This document shows, one piece after another, positions 44,010 to 56,322 of a stretch of DNA of 64,000 bases. Made by a program: the position numbers and the translations under genes. The notes under the pieces were generated by a model, which did no database searches, was not told the DNA's origin, and saw only the letters and a program-made list of their open reading frames with translations. Position 1 is the first letter of the stretch; each line of letters begins with the position of its first letter. Source of the DNA: Reticulascus tulasneorum. Taxonomy: Eukaryota > Ascomycota > Sordariomycetes > Glomerellales > Reticulascaceae. Location: contig LSAX01000003.1 in NCBI GenBank assembly GCA_001557505.1, positions 3,472,001 to 3,536,000 of the forward strand. The letters are read 5' to 3'.

Positions 44010-47000
44010 TCCGACCGAACACGGCTGGCTGGGCTTGTTTTAGTGCTCGCAGAAAATCAGTACATCATCCACTAGCTTGCTTGCACAGGCTACATACAGT
44101 ACCACCATTGCACGCACTCACTCTTCTGTACATAAATCTGTATGCAGAGTCACCCTGCTCCCCACTGCGAACACCCTAGAATCGGACTGAACTAGAGCGC
44201 ACACTAACTACGCTGGCACGTTGCGTGGTGGGGGTTGCAGGAATCCATCCACCTGGTGGGAGACGAGTGACGAAGCGCTTTTCGACCGTGAGATGGCATG
44301 GCATGGGTGACTGGGGTCCACAGCACACCAGCACCGCAAAAGAACAAAAGATGATGGACAAGGCTCCGAGACCTGGTGGGGAGGAGGGGTCGGAAAATCT
44401 GCAACAGCCATCCAATCCCAGGTCTTGCAAAGTCACTCCGCAATGCTCCGTATGTCGGTTGCGTTGCGTGCCACATCAGTTGGCTGGCGAGCTGTCCCAT
44501 CTCATCCCCATACCATACCATCCGTTACCATCCATACTAGTGATCCATCCTAGTAGTGATCCATCCCATCGTCTGAGCTGGCCTTGTCCATGACAAGACC
44601 CGGGGCTGCTGAGTGGAGCAGACGAAGAGATGATACTGCCCCTCCATGCTCTCTCATGATCCACACATCTGGTCTGAGTGAAAGGAAGCACATGCCGGAA
44701 TCCGCCGCATCTACGCTGCTGGGCCCTCAAACCTCCAACTTCTCCGGCTAGCAATACGGACTACTGTGGCTATTCCGCCACGCCTAAGTGGCAAGCTGGA
44801 TCTTGGGACAATTTCCTTTTGGTCTCCCTGGCCCGGTTTTGACCTTCACCGCCGTGCAATTAGTTGCGTAATAAGCATGTCGCGGCGCTTCTCGAGTCGA
44901 GGAGTCAGCACGTCCTCCGCGGCCGTGCCAGGGCAGGCCTTGTCATTAGGTTTTCCAAGAGATTCACCTCGCTCCAGTGGTGCGCCGCCTCGGCACTCGT
45001 CCCCCGAGAGATCTCGAGCCAATCGCAGGGACGCCAATTCAGATCTGCAACTTCGGTGCGATCAGAGTGCGTAGACGATGTGAGGTCAATGGGGCAAACG
45101 GGGGCTTGCCAGCCGCCATTCACCATGTTTTCTTTTTCCAACGTCCGCCGTGACAACGCAACAATTCCTAGCTGCAACCCACCTGTGCCGATGATCAATA
45201 CGTTGGTCTACCCTAGACCAGCTTTTTTGAGATCTGCTAAAGCGAAAAGATTTACAATTGGCCACTTCAGAAAAAAACCATGTCATAGCTTTTGTTGCGT
45301 CCTCAGAGAAAGTGAAAATTGCAGTTGTGCCTGTCGAAAACCGCTCCTGCAAACGGGGCAACTATCCCGAGGATGTGGCTTGCCCCCTTTCCCTGGAACC
45401 TGCCAAATCTGATCTCGGAGGTGAAACTGGCGTGCACCTCTTCAGGTCGTGCTGCCAGCCTACTCCTATCAACCCGGGCGGCGTTGCTGTGGGCATGGCG
45501 CGCGTCGATCTGGATAGGCGTGCTCTTGGAGGTTTTTCGAAAATCGCTTGTGTAAGAGAAATTCGATGGACTTGAGATCCACAACACCTCACTGCGACCA
45601 CAAAGCCACTTCAGGATGCACCCCACACCCGCATGCAGTCTTACCAGGGTGTCCCAGGAGGCTACGCCTATCGGCCGCATCTTCCCAGACAGAATAGCTG
45701 AAAGGTTAATGTCATCAACCTGGAGCTTGGAGCTCGCACCAATCAGCGAAATGTATTTCAAAAAGGTCCTTGGCCGATGTCGCCTCAACCCCGAACAGGC
45801 CACACGAGAGAAAACACCCCCCCCAAGGAGGCTGGACTGGACCCGGACCCTTCGATGCAGGACGCACGCTGATGCGGGTAATTGGGAATGGAGGGGTTGC
45901 AAAAGTTGGAGTCATCTCACTGCCTCCAGCCTCCATCTCCACGTCTTCCACATGTTAGTGCGGAACAACAAATATGTCCCAGGCACATAGCTCTCTACCG
46001 TTAGCAGCCCCAGAAGCACGAAAGCGTGCTGCGCAGGGAAACGGGGTGTTGGGATGATTTACCTGGTTGGACAAGTATTGTTAGTTTGGAATGCTGCCTG
46101 CAAGTCATGCCCAGCATCCCATTCAATCTACATATGCTTCGGGATTAGAAAGCTACGGAACACACAAGAGAGGGCTGAACAGCGGCAGACGCCGATGGCT
46201 ACAAGGATACGAGATGCAGCATCTTTTCCAGAGCGCCGCAGCCGTCATCGATGCTCGAATGGCCGGCGAGCCGTTGCTTCGCAAGGATAGATAAAATAAC
46301 GCTCGACGTTGCGTTGCCTGGAATAAGCGGAAAGGCTGGCCAATAATGCCCTGCTCTGAGCACATGCATCCAGCAAGCGACTTGCACAGCTTGAGGCTGC
46401 AACGCCATGCAAGAGAGAGAATGGAGCCAGAAGTCCTGCATCGACTCATTCTTACATCTGCATCTCGGCACATTTCAGGCCTCGTGACCAGTTCTATTCG
46501 ACTGTCAAATAATCGACAACTGAAAATTCCCGCATACAGCCAATCAAGGCCGAAAGCGCAACTGTACCGCCTTATCTCAGACCAACCACGACGACCCGTC
46601 TGCATACGATCTAGACTAGTCGTCGCTGGCGTTCAACCTCCGAGACGAACCGTCGGAGATCAACTTTTCTGCTGTAGCCTGCGGGTTCAAACATTATGTA
46701 GCATGTGGTCGCACAGACTTCTACGTCCTAGGGTCAGCGCCGCCGAACCTGGCCATGGCGGCAAAGCGGAGAACCACCTGGGTGAGATGCAGTTCCTACG
46801 TCACCAGATTTTTTTTAATGAAGGAATGTGACAGAATGTGATGACTCTCCAGCTTTTGCATATTTTCCCTCCTTCATAGGGCTCTCTTACCTGCAGCCAG
46901 GGGACACCAATCCGGATGGACCAGGGGTATTCCATACCACCTGTGTAGTGTAAGTGTCTGCAGATTTTATTCCCATGTCTGTCACAGTGAAGGAGGGGCA

Positions 47001-48275
47001 GGGACCGAATTCAGCGAGTGCGCTTGGGAAATCGGTGCCCACCACATGGATGCCTCAATGGGTTGCAACGCAGACCGCTCTGTCCATTTCAATGCCGCGG
47101 CCTGTACTGTGGATGAATGCATTATAAATACCTGTTTAGCACCAGGATGCATCTCCTCGTTTTCTGAAGCAATACGTTGTGGAGTCCAGATGAAAAGCTG
47201 GGACTAAATCTACGAAAAAAGTGTTACCGAGATCGGCTCGGCCTAAGCTCATGCCAGGGTCGCATCCGCCAAACCCCTAACGAAATTCTTGACCCTATAT
47301 CGGAGTCCATCGATCAGATCCAGACCGACGTCCACAAGGAAAACTCTGCTTGAGTCAGCCCGTGACCACAAATTTTCCACCTTGCGGGATGGATGATGGC
47401 ACCTTGATATGCCATGGCTAACCACGACTAACCATCTTCCCTGAAAGAAAGGATCTCAGTTCCGAATTGTCCCGACCTACATACTTGGACGAGGACAATA
47501 ATTGCAGAAGAGAGACTTGCCGAGAGGACAGGTTGCGTGGAAACCGAGAACAGTGAAGCCTGCGACCGACGCCCGGCCGTTCGAATCCCAATTATGATTA
47601 CCTCACAGAAATGGCGACCCCGGACCTTTCCCTTGGCCCAGAGGTCGCACGGAATATGGCAGAGACTTGGCGCCGGAAACCAGGCACGACGACTCGTCCT
47701 GGAAATCTGGATGAATACGGGTTTGTGACAGCCGATGGAGCCACCTGTCCAAGTCTTGCTCATCGTTCTGTCCCAAGGCTCAACTGCTTGATTGACATCG
47801 AAGGTGCGGGGCTGGCATTCACACAATGTTCCCCGGGAGCGACTGGGATCACCTCGTCGGTACAGTGAGAGCGCAAGAGCATGGCAGGCACTACAGCAGA
47901 TAAACGTTTAGATGACGTTCGGAATGGAGATTGTGGCCTCCAGAGATTGGTTCCCCCAGCCAAATAACCCATTGAACTGATATTGTAAACTCGTGGATAA
48001 TCCGGAGCCATCGCCTTTGTTCATGGCCGAAGTTCTTGCTCGAAAGTTTAAGCGCGGTAGCCGCATCGCGTCTGTTAGTGTGGGGTAATGGAATATCCCT
48101 GTAAGCCTTTGTACCTTTGTAGATGTTTTACCACTCCAACAAACCCAATGGCGACAGAAGATCTCACAGCAAGCAGTTGCGTAATCTTGGGGTTAATGGG
48201 AACGCGTTGAGAAACTCTTGATACACGTGCTATACTGCCTGAATCGTTCATTGAGTAGACCTCACTCGATCCAGG

Positions 48276-49391
48276 ATGTTCTCCCTACTTCCAGACTTCA
48301 CTCCGCGAGACGTGAGCTTACGGCTGCCCTATCCCCGTTGAAACAACCTACCGACTTGCTAACACCAGTTGTGACAGTCTCACTCCATCTGGTACACATC
48401 GTCCCGAAACCCAACCCATCAAACAACCCATTTAGATGGACATGACCATACGCGAAACCACGACCATAATGGCGGTAGCCAGGGCCCGAATGGCAGTCGC
48501 AGAGCAGGCCAGATCCTAATTGAGCGGTCGCAACTGGCGCGACTCCGGACCGACGAGCAATACCTTGAGCGCCGACGCGTGAACGTCCAAAATTTCGGGA
48601 GCACCTGGCTGAAGCCGCCCGGTGTGACGAAGACGCTACATCAGATCCGCGAGGAGAAGCGCGAGCAACAGGAACACCAGGAGGCGCTCCGCCGGGAGCA
48701 GCTCGCGCAGGAGCTGGCTGAAGCGGAGGGCACAGGGGCCGAGCCAATACTGCCGGACGGCGATATGGACGAAGCGATAGAGGAAGCTCGCGATCTCGAC
48801 GACGACATCCCCGACGCTGACGCGGCAGACTTTGGCATGGACGGCGTCGACGATGAGGATTCATCTTCCTCTGAAGAATCTTCTTCCGAGGATGAAGCAC
48901 AGCGCGAAGACCGCCGCACCAACCTAGTCATGGCGGCACGCATGCGCATGACCGACGACGCCTTCCGCGAAGCCATCGTTCGCGGCGGCGCAGACGGCTC
49001 AGGTTTATATCTCCCGGAGGACGAGCTCGAAGAGGACGAGCAGGGCCTTATGCTGGATGAGGAGGATTTTGTGCATGACGAGCACGGGGACGGCGGCATG
49101 GACATGGACATGGATGCAGATTTGGACGACGACATCCCCGAGGGCGAGAGTGGAGGCTACGAGCACACTGACACGGAGGCCGAGCTGAGCAGCAGCGAGG
49201 ACGAGGAGGACGTCAGCTTCGCACCGCGAGTGGCGCCGCTAGGACCGCCGCAGAGCCCAACGCTGAGGGCGCGAGTGCGGCCAGATGTGCCGCGGAATAG
49301 CATGGACTTGAGCAGTTTGCTCTCCGGAAACGAGAGCAGCATGATGGAGAGCAGTCCCCAGATGCGAGGACCTGGTTCCCAAAGACGATAA
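48276..49391 (+). CDS. Anaphase-promoting complex subunit 15 (Mnd2/Apc15 family)
   Basis: Exon 1 is 48276-48311 (MFSLLPDFTPRD) and exon 2 is 48378-49391, joined in phase 0 across a 66-nt intron with a GCTAAC branch point; 349 residues. The N-terminal PDFTPRDSHSIWYTSSR motif and the downstream RTDEQYLERRRVNVQNFG helix are the conserved core of fungal Apc15. The remainder is coiled-coil-prone (REEKREQQEHQEALRREQ) then very acidic and Ser-rich, largely disordered. APC15 sits in the APC/C platform and controls turnover of the mitotic checkpoint complex and Cdc20. Without the 12-codon exon the frame has no suitable ATG before GTG at 48579, so single-exon models would lose the key motif. Confidence 0.88.
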
Positions 49392-49685
49392 TAGGAAGGC
49401 CAATAGCTTGTCATTCGGCATAAGCGTTCCAGCACGACACCCTTTATGAGTTACGAGACAACACCCCACACCAAGAATAGATGCATGCATGCCTATACAC
49501 AATTACAACAGAATATACCACCTCAAAATTTCATTTCCCATTATGCCAGTTGTCGTCTTTCCGTTTCTAGCCGTGTTTCCCTCGTTCCCATAACCTTAGA
49601 AACGCCCGGGTCCCGTCCCCCCGTATGAAGCAAGCGTATACACATTGTAGACACCCCGGCCCCGCTGCCCAGGTGCGAGCCCGGC
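49392..49685. other. Short convergent intergenic region
   Basis: The 3' ends of APC15 (+) and BET1 (-) face each other across 294 bp, leaving room for little more than two 3' UTRs. No strong terminator-like structure is evident. Confidence 0.5.
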
Positions 49686-50534
49686 TTAGAACAGCCACAC
49701 GTACATGAAGATCAGGATGACGGCGGCGAAGAAGCCGAGCCACACGCGCCAGCCCACGCCGGTGCGCTCGGCCATCAGGAGCATGCGGTTCATGGTGCCG
49801 CGGAGGCGGAGCCGCGTGTTGTCGAACGTATCGTTCATCTTGTCGGCCATGGCGGAGGAGTCGCGGATTTCGTCGCCGATGGCCACGGTCATCTATGCCC
49901 TTCGTATTAGTTTCCGTACGTCTGGCGTCCCGAGTCATGGGAAGTGCGGGTGGGTGCTCACGTCTTTCAGAAGCTTCACCTTCCCCAGTATACCCTCCAC
50001 GTGCGAATCGTTCTGGCTCTCCAGTTCGTTCAGCGTCGCATCGCTGTATTGTCCTCTGCGTCAACGTTAGCCAAGACTCCCGGCTCATCCGGACATCCAA
50101 CGCAAACCTACCTCGAGTTTGGCGTCGCTGGTCTGTATCCCGCCCGCGCATCTACGCCAAGGTGGCCTCCCATCGGCGCGCCATTGCTTCCCGCATAGCC
50201 GTACCCGCCGCCCAGCCGGTTCGGACTCTCGCTCACCGGCCGTCGCGCATTGTCACCGGTGTAGCCTTCGAACAAGGCGCTGCGCGAATCGCGTTGATGG
50301 AGCGATGAGGCACCGAATCTAGTGACGAAGGAGTGTTAGCCCGGTCTTCCTTACTAAAGATGTTTCCGAGAACGGCGAGCGATCCGGCGTGAAGACACAG
50401 CAATCAGGGTTCCCCCTTTCGAGGTGCCAGCTTGGCAACTTCGAAAGGAACGGACACCTGTATGTCTCGCGATTCCGCCGACTGACTCGTCCTGAGAAGC
50501 GGGTAGGACCGTGACAAACGAACCTTGAAGCCAT
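49686..50534 (-). CDS. BET1: Bet1-type Qc-SNARE
   Basis: Exons 50534-50524, 50318-50112, 50055-49962 and 49892-49686 give 172 residues. The N-terminus is Gly/Ser/Arg-rich. A SNARE motif spans about residues 80-145 (NELESQNDSHVEGILGKVKLLKD, then IGDEIRDSSAMADKMNDTF), and a C-terminal TM anchor (WLGFFAAVILIFMYVWLF) ends the protein. This single-SNARE, tail-anchored plan matches Bet1, which works with Sed5, Bos1 and Sec22 in ER-to-Golgi fusion. The first exon is only 11 nt (ATGGCTTCAAG) and is followed by a 205-nt intron with a GTTCGT donor. It is chosen because it supplies an ATG in frame. The last exon opens exactly with ATG, so a truncated 68-residue model is a likely annotation error. Confidence 0.9.
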
Positions 50535-51493
50535 GGTGATACACAATCCTGCTCAGTTTGCAGATTGTGAAAAGGAGAAGATCGTGCAGCGAGGACGCCG
50601 AGGAGCTATTTTTTCTTTAAATCAATCTCGGCAGTTTGGCCGTCAACCCTGTCAAATGTCGCCGTTTGCTAATGTCCAGGTGTTCATTTAACATTTTGTT
50701 TGGCGGGGCAGAGCGCCCCTATCTCAATTGGACGGCCGCCTGGGAGGCGTCAAAAGCCCCTAAAATGAGGTTCCTCCTGGGCCTGAGGTACACAATGACA
50801 CCTGAGTCCCCGTCCCGAGTCACCCTTTTCTCAGCCACAGCGAGTCCTGGTAGCTCCCGAGTCACTACAGTCAACTTACTCAGGCAGCCGACCGGATGCA
50901 GTGAGGATTCGGAGGGTAGTTACACTTTGATCTTTGTCCCATCATCCTAATATCAATGCGCGTAGTTAACCGTCTCCCGACGGAGCGAGAACGGATGGAT
51001 GGCCGGGCCACCGTGGCGTTGTTCTCAGTGCTTCGACCCGTTCCTGTATGGTAAATTTGTTGGTAGATAGCCTCCAATCACCAATGGGATCGTTCACTGC
51101 AGGAATCTCCTGCAAAACAGCTGTACTTCTAAGTTCTGGGGCTCGTACCAAGCTCTCAGCTCACGAATTAGAGCGTCCCAATTGCACGCAGCCCACATGA
51201 AGCAACAGGACATACAGGTGCATTTAGCTTTTCCAATCACATCTCATGTATTCTTTGCATTTCTCTCATAAGTCTATCATAAGATCAGTTGTTGGCGACA
51301 ACTTCAAATGACTTCTGCGCATCATCAGAGTCATGTATGCAAGCTATCCCGCTGAAGCTGTCCAATTAATGAACAGTGTTGTCAACCGATCCAAGGCCAC
51401 TCCAGCCATCCATAACTTTTTGTAAACCCAATCCTAGGGTTCAGTAACCGCCCCATAGCATAACGAACAAGGTTTTGGCGGAGCTAGGACCGT
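50535..51493. other. Intergenic region between BET1 and CHZ1
   Basis: Both neighbours are on the minus strand, so this holds the BET1 promoter and the CHZ1 3' UTR. Short frames show no coding character. Confidence 0.5.
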
Positions 51494-51989
51494 CTAATCC
51501 TCATCCATCTTGATATCCTCATCAGGAGCCTGGAAATCATCATCTTCATCCTCGTCCTCATCATCCTCAGCCGGGTTCTCCTCGGCGGCCTTTGCGAAAT
51601 CGATGATGCGGCCACGGGTGCGACGACCACCGTCGACGATGTTGCTCAAGTCGATCTCTTCCATGTTGTCCTCGTCTTCTTCTTCCTCGACTACTCGGAG
51701 TTAGTTGTGTTCTGGGTATGCGCTAGCAAGCTATGTCTTACCAGCCTCGGCAAGCTATCTGATGTTAGTCTGGGTGCAAAGTGATGTTGCGGTGTGTAGA
51801 CAAACGAACCTCTTCTTCCTCATCCTCTTCGCTATCATCGTCATCCTCATCCATAGCGGTATCGTGGTGCACAGCCTCGGCACCAGCGAGCTGCTTGCCC
51901 TTGCCCTTGGATTCGGGGAAAGTGGCGCCTTCACCGGCGACAGCTGCGGCGGTGGTAGGGTCCAGGTTGGTTCCGTTCTCGGCAGCCAT
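51494..51989 (-). CDS. CHZ1: Histone H2A.Z-H2B chaperone Chz1
   Basis: Exons 51989-51810, 51754-51742 and 51693-51494 give 130 residues. The middle exon is 13 nt (LAEA plus one base). The protein is extremely acidic, with Asp/Glu runs on both sides of the conserved CHZ motif EEIDLSNIVDGGRRTRGRIIDF, which contacts the histone dimer. Chz1 is a nuclear, intrinsically disordered chaperone that delivers H2A.Z-H2B to the SWR1 remodeller. The start at 51989 is the ATG giving the usual length; a longer in-frame extension (MSLILLSPPKVT) upstream begins at a weaker position. The first donor is the less common GTTCGT. Confidence 0.92.
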
Positions 51990-52631
51990 TGTGACTTTGG
52001 GAGGAGATAGAAGTATGAGAGACAAAGTGTGGTTGAAAGAAGGTCGAGGTGTGTGAGACTGTTGGAGAGAGGAGTTATATGAGAAAGGGTGGAGGTGAAG
52101 GTGGAAGAAAGTGGAGGTGAGCGCAAGCTGTGCACTCGTGAGTTCAGTCGCAGTTCCCTAGTCCCAGCTTTTAAGTAAAGCTTGTGGGCAAGCAACGGCA
52201 AGCGCTCTGGGGCAACCACGCTAGTGGGAGTTTGGGTTAGTGCAGAGTCATGGACCCACCCATCACATGCAGAACCACGTGCGAGAGGGATGCGACTGGC
52301 GAAGCTGCAGATAAATTTCCATTTCGGTTCCAGGCCTCACCGCCTGCCCTATCCAGCCAGTCACTTTGTCTCATTTTCATACACATGTAGTAATAATTCC
52401 AAGCTGATGTTCTGCCTCCCAAACAGGGTTGTTTCACAAGATATTATGGGGATGAACTACTAACCAGACATTAATAGAGGTCTCGGCCAGCCTTGCGGCA
52501 ACCCCCAAAACTTACATTTCTCAAACCTCTCTAGACTCTAGCCTAATATTTCCGAGATGTGCCACCGTACTGCGTGCTTAACCTAACTGAGATCTGGATC
52601 CAGCCGATGCATAGAGATAACACAAATCGCA
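51990..52631. other. Intergenic region
   Basis: It contains the CHZ1 promoter/leader (GGAGGTGAAGG purine repeats near 52040-52110) and the 3' end of the Clr5-domain gene. No gene is seen. Confidence 0.5.
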
Positions 52632-54537
52632 TTATGTCGCGCCTAGCTGGAGCTCACCCATCATCCCTCTCACTGACTCTGTCTCGGCCCGCTCCTCGAA
52701 TATCCTCAGCCACTGCACCATCTCCTTTCGAACCTCCTCCACGCCTGCCTCATCCTCTAGTCTAATTAGCACTCTCTCTAGCCCTTCCAGTAAACTAAGC
52801 GAGTAGTATTGGGCCCTAGGATGAGTGTCGCACGTCCTAAGTGCAAGCAGGTACATCTCGAGCGCCGCCGTCCAGTTGCCGAGGAAGGCCTCAGTATCGC
52901 CTAGCCTTTTCATGGTTTGCATATACAAGCCCTCCATCAACATGCTCGTTTCACTGTCCCTCGTCTCAAGTATCTCGCGGAGAATGTCCCGCGCCTCCTC
53001 ATCGCGGTAACGTTTATACATAACTCCAGCAAGCTGATACTGCAGAGTGTTGATCATGACGAGCGAGGAACCTGGATCCGCCTGGAGCGTCGATAGAAGA
53101 CGCCTAATACCGCGCTCTTCGTGATCCAAGCCACGAGCATTGTCACCGTATCGATTTTCGTATTCCCAGAACATCTTGTAAAACCAAATGGTGTCCTCAG
53201 TCCGCAACCCAATGTGACGCTCGACACATTCTGGGAGGAGGCGGGCAATGTGACGCAGCCTATTCCGATCATGATGGAAGACCACTGCAGTGCCCAGGTC
53301 CTGCCAGATGCACGCCATCGGATACCCTTGTCCGAACGAAACTTGCCACATGTCGCCGGCATAGTCCCAAAGCATCTTTCCCAATCGTAAGGATACGCCC
53401 CCGTGGCGGATCAAATCCACTGTCAGCTCGATCAGTTCTCTCATTGTTCGAAGAGAATCCCGCAACATTGCCTCTCTAAGGGAAGCAAAGGCAAGATTCA
53501 GAATGCGAAACGCCTCTCGCTCATCGTTCCCCTCTATGAGCCGGAAGTGGCCAGTATGTAAGAATAAATCGAAGTTGATGAGGAGCTTAGTTGTAGGGGT
53601 ATAGATGTGACTTTCACCTGGTCGAACGAACCATGTTCCGTCCGAGAAGTTGCCGTCAATCCACGTGCGAAACGCAACAAGGATGTTCTCTACGGTTTGC
53701 AATTCATCCGGGGCGCGGATAGTTGCCGGCGGTGGCGTCATGAGGCGGATAATACCAACTGTGTGGGAGATTTCTCGTCGAACAGCGCCGCTCATAGACA
53801 CATCCTGGCGAAGGAGCCCCGACGTTCTTGTCCGCTCAAGGTAGCGAACAACACGCCGGAACTCCAGCGCAGCGCCGTTTCTCGTGATCTCCGTCTGCTT
53901 CCCCTCAGCGTCGCGCTGGGCCTTCAGGTTGACAATGGTCACGACATCTTCGCGGCGGAGGTTCTTCTTGAAGCCCCATGTCTTGAGTCGGTCTCTATAC
54001 ATCTTCCGACTGGGAGTCGCATCAGCCTAGACCACAGGATCTTCGGCACCGATCAGCAATCTCTGGTACTCACGTGGCGCGGAGGTTGTGCTCTCTTTCC
54101 ATGATGTCCTTGACTTGCGTCAAAGTCTTCTTATCATTCCAGTACAGTTGGATTATTTTGGGCTTATGTTGAAGCCAGTCCTCCTTCGAGGCCCACTGAG
54201 ACTGTTTGGTCAAAGGTGGCACCGGTGTTTCGTCGCTCACTATACTTGGGCCGTCTATCTGTCGTTCCCTGGCCGCGACATGGTAATCCATAACCAACGG
54301 CGTGATGAGACTGGCGTTGACCCCACAGCTGCGCAACCTGGGAGTCTCGGCCATCTCGACGTCTTGTTGGCCGTCAACGGTCACGCATGTAGGCGGGGGC
54401 TCTGTATTCCAGCGCCATCCTGTACCAAACAGGGTATCACATGTGATCTCTTGAGTCTCCGAAATGAGGCGAGCCTCTGTGATTGGACTAAGTGGGACTA
54501 AGTTCAGCTCCATGGGCCTCGCCAATGGGTCGGACAT
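52632..54537 (-). CDS. Clr5-domain protein with helical TPR-like C-terminal region
   Basis: Exons 54537-54074 and 54009-52632 give 613 residues. A Clr5 domain spans about residues 113-172: WASKEDWLQHKPKIIQLYW, then LTQVKDIMEREH and, across the intron, the conserved YRDRLKTWGFKKN. This DNA-binding-like domain is named after fission yeast Clr5 and is greatly expanded in filamentous ascomycetes, usually in accessory genes. The C-terminal 400 residues are alpha-helical with repeats of about 35-40 residues (QYQLAGVMYKRYRDEEARDIL, then LGNWTAALEMYLLALR), suggesting degenerate TPRs. The N-terminus (1-110) is polar and disordered. It may act in transcription or silencing; the target is unknown. Confidence 0.82.
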
Positions 54538-55695
54538 CGTCTTTACAGTGTGTGCTGTTGTAGGAAACAGATGGCTTCCATGGCAGGACTAATGTCGAAA
54601 CCCGACAAGGTATCGTGTGGTTTAAATATTCGTCGGCCATGGAGCAGTAAGAAAACGGCTGTCCGTTGACGGGAACACAAAGTAGGGCGAGCCTGATATA
54701 CTGAACGGCCAGCGAAAGGAGTAGGGCTCGGGCCGCCTATTGGTCACTCCAAAAAGACGATGCATGAAGGCGTCCTTGGTTGCCCTTTGACGCCTGCTAA
54801 AGGCCAGGCACGCCAGGGTGGGCACGGCCGCAGCTGATCTGCCTTTGCAATTAGGTGAGTGTTCGTAGCCTTGTCCTGTTAGAATTCATATTTCACCCTG
54901 AATATCGAGGTGCCATTGTGAGCACCCCGACTACTCTCGGTAAGCTGCAGAGGTTTAAATAAATCTTCCTTTTGGAATAATAAAGTCAGAAGAGACGGCA
55001 TGGCTGTCACCTCGTGAAGTGCACGTCCCTCAAGTTACCGTCCATGTTAAACAGGACGAGGTAAAGAGCTTCTTGTCGCCTCCTTTGCGGATATCCCATA
55101 TCAAAGCAGCGGGTTTCTGCCGGGGGCTGGGTGGCGAGGAGGGCAATCGAGAGGCAACACAACTGATTGAGTTAAGCTGGCAGGGGGGCAGTGTCGGCCT
55201 ACGTATGGCAGAATGGACTTTCAGTCTCGTAGGAGACCATCCTACGACACATTGCTGCCTTACCTCAGTCAAAGTACATAGGCATGCTAGGAATTTCTGA
55301 AGCAGGCTTCGTGTTTATTGTAAACGTCAAGCCTAACGTGGCCTTGTCCGTAGATAAGTAAGCGAAGATGTGCAGTTGCGACAACAGTATTGCGACTTGG
55401 AGCGAAAGCAGATACGGTCAGAGGTAGAAGCAGGTCTCGAGACTTCCGCAACAAGAACCCATAACCCAGAGCTCACGGTGAGGATCAGTATTAGAGAGAT
55501 CATTGTCAATAGAGGCTTGCCATCGTCAAGGGGGCAATCACCCATGCAAACATGCGTGTTTTTGCGGCTGGGTTGGGCCTCTCGGGTGATCTCTGTGGCA
55601 TATCAAGAACTCGCCGCGCAACAGTTGTGACGAAGGGTGGGTTGAGAAATCAAGTTCTTGAGGTAATCTAAGGGTATAGGACTCCAAGCGACAGA
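54538..55695. other. Intergenic region
   Basis: Between two minus-strand genes. Several 60-95-codon frames are present, none convincing. No repeats or RNA genes are seen. Confidence 0.5.
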
Positions 55696-56322
55696 CTACT
55701 TCTCACCACCACCGCCCGCCGAAATTAGCAGCAGAACCGCAACACCCACCCACCAATACCTGTGATAAGTTAGCAAACGTATCCCTTCCAAACAGGATTT
55801 CAGAGCAGCTTACTTCTGGAACAGCGTTTTCTCCTCCTCAACGACCTTCTTGCCCTCCGGGCTCAGCACAACCGGCTTGTTCAGATCCGGCTGCTTGCCC
55901 TTGCTCGCAACGACCACCACGGCCTGCGGCCCAAAGTCCCGCGTCTGTCCCGCATCGATCCTCACGCCGCGACACGCGGCGCCGACGACGGTGCCGGATC
56001 TGTCGACGTTGAGTATCAGCTGGGGCGAGTAGCCCTTGCTGAAGTTCTCGGCTGACGTCGCCGACGTGGAGGACAGCCATTGTGTCGTCTTGGGGTCGTA
56101 GACGCCTATCCGGACGAGGGCCGCGCCCTCTGGGATATCTGGCGCCTCGAAGCTCGTCACTTCGGATGTCGACGGCGCGGCGACGTCGTATTTGATTTCG
56201 GCGAGGAGCGCAGGCGCGATGGCGGATGCGTGGACTGGCTGGTACCACAGCTTCGCGGTTTGGGGTTTCGCGGACGCAAAGGTCGCGGCGAGGATCGCCG
56301 GCAGGAGAGCGGAGACTCTCAT
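55696..56322 (-). CDS. EMC10-like ER membrane protein complex subunit
   Basis: Exons 56322-55814 and 55759-55696 give 190 residues. A signal peptide (about 1-18, ASA) leads a single lumenal beta-rich domain with LVRIGVYDPKT, SPQLILNVD and the strongly conserved-looking CRGVRIDAGQTRDFGPQA. A short C-terminal TM helix (YWWVGVAVLLLISAG) and GGGGEK tail come from the second exon. Order, length and motifs fit EMC10, a lumenal subunit of the ER membrane protein complex that inserts tail-anchored and multipass proteins; in fungi it is often TM-anchored. The intron at the TM boundary has a CTAAC branch point. Assignment rests on recalled family features. Confidence 0.75.

Larger units (their letters stand above)
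42373..48275. other. 5.9-kb gene-poor region between divergent genes
   Basis: The glutamate synthase (-) and APC15 (+) promoters lie at its ends. Frames up to 200 codons on either strand (for example 45303-45902) are compositionally odd and overlap one another. A TC microsatellite, a GCAGGCAAG tandem repeat and CATCC/CCATC runs are present. No transposon ORF, terminal repeats or AT-rich RIP-like decay are apparent by eye. Confidence 0.5.

Noticed and set aside
45303..45902. 200-codon minus-strand frame upstream of APC15
   Set aside because: Composition is not protein-like and an equally long frame overlaps on the plus strand.
47570..47600. CGTTCGAATCCC resembling a tRNA B-box
   Set aside because: No matching A-box or cloverleaf stems in the preceding 60-80 bases. 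Similar lone B-box-like strings near 3713 and 46680 also fail.
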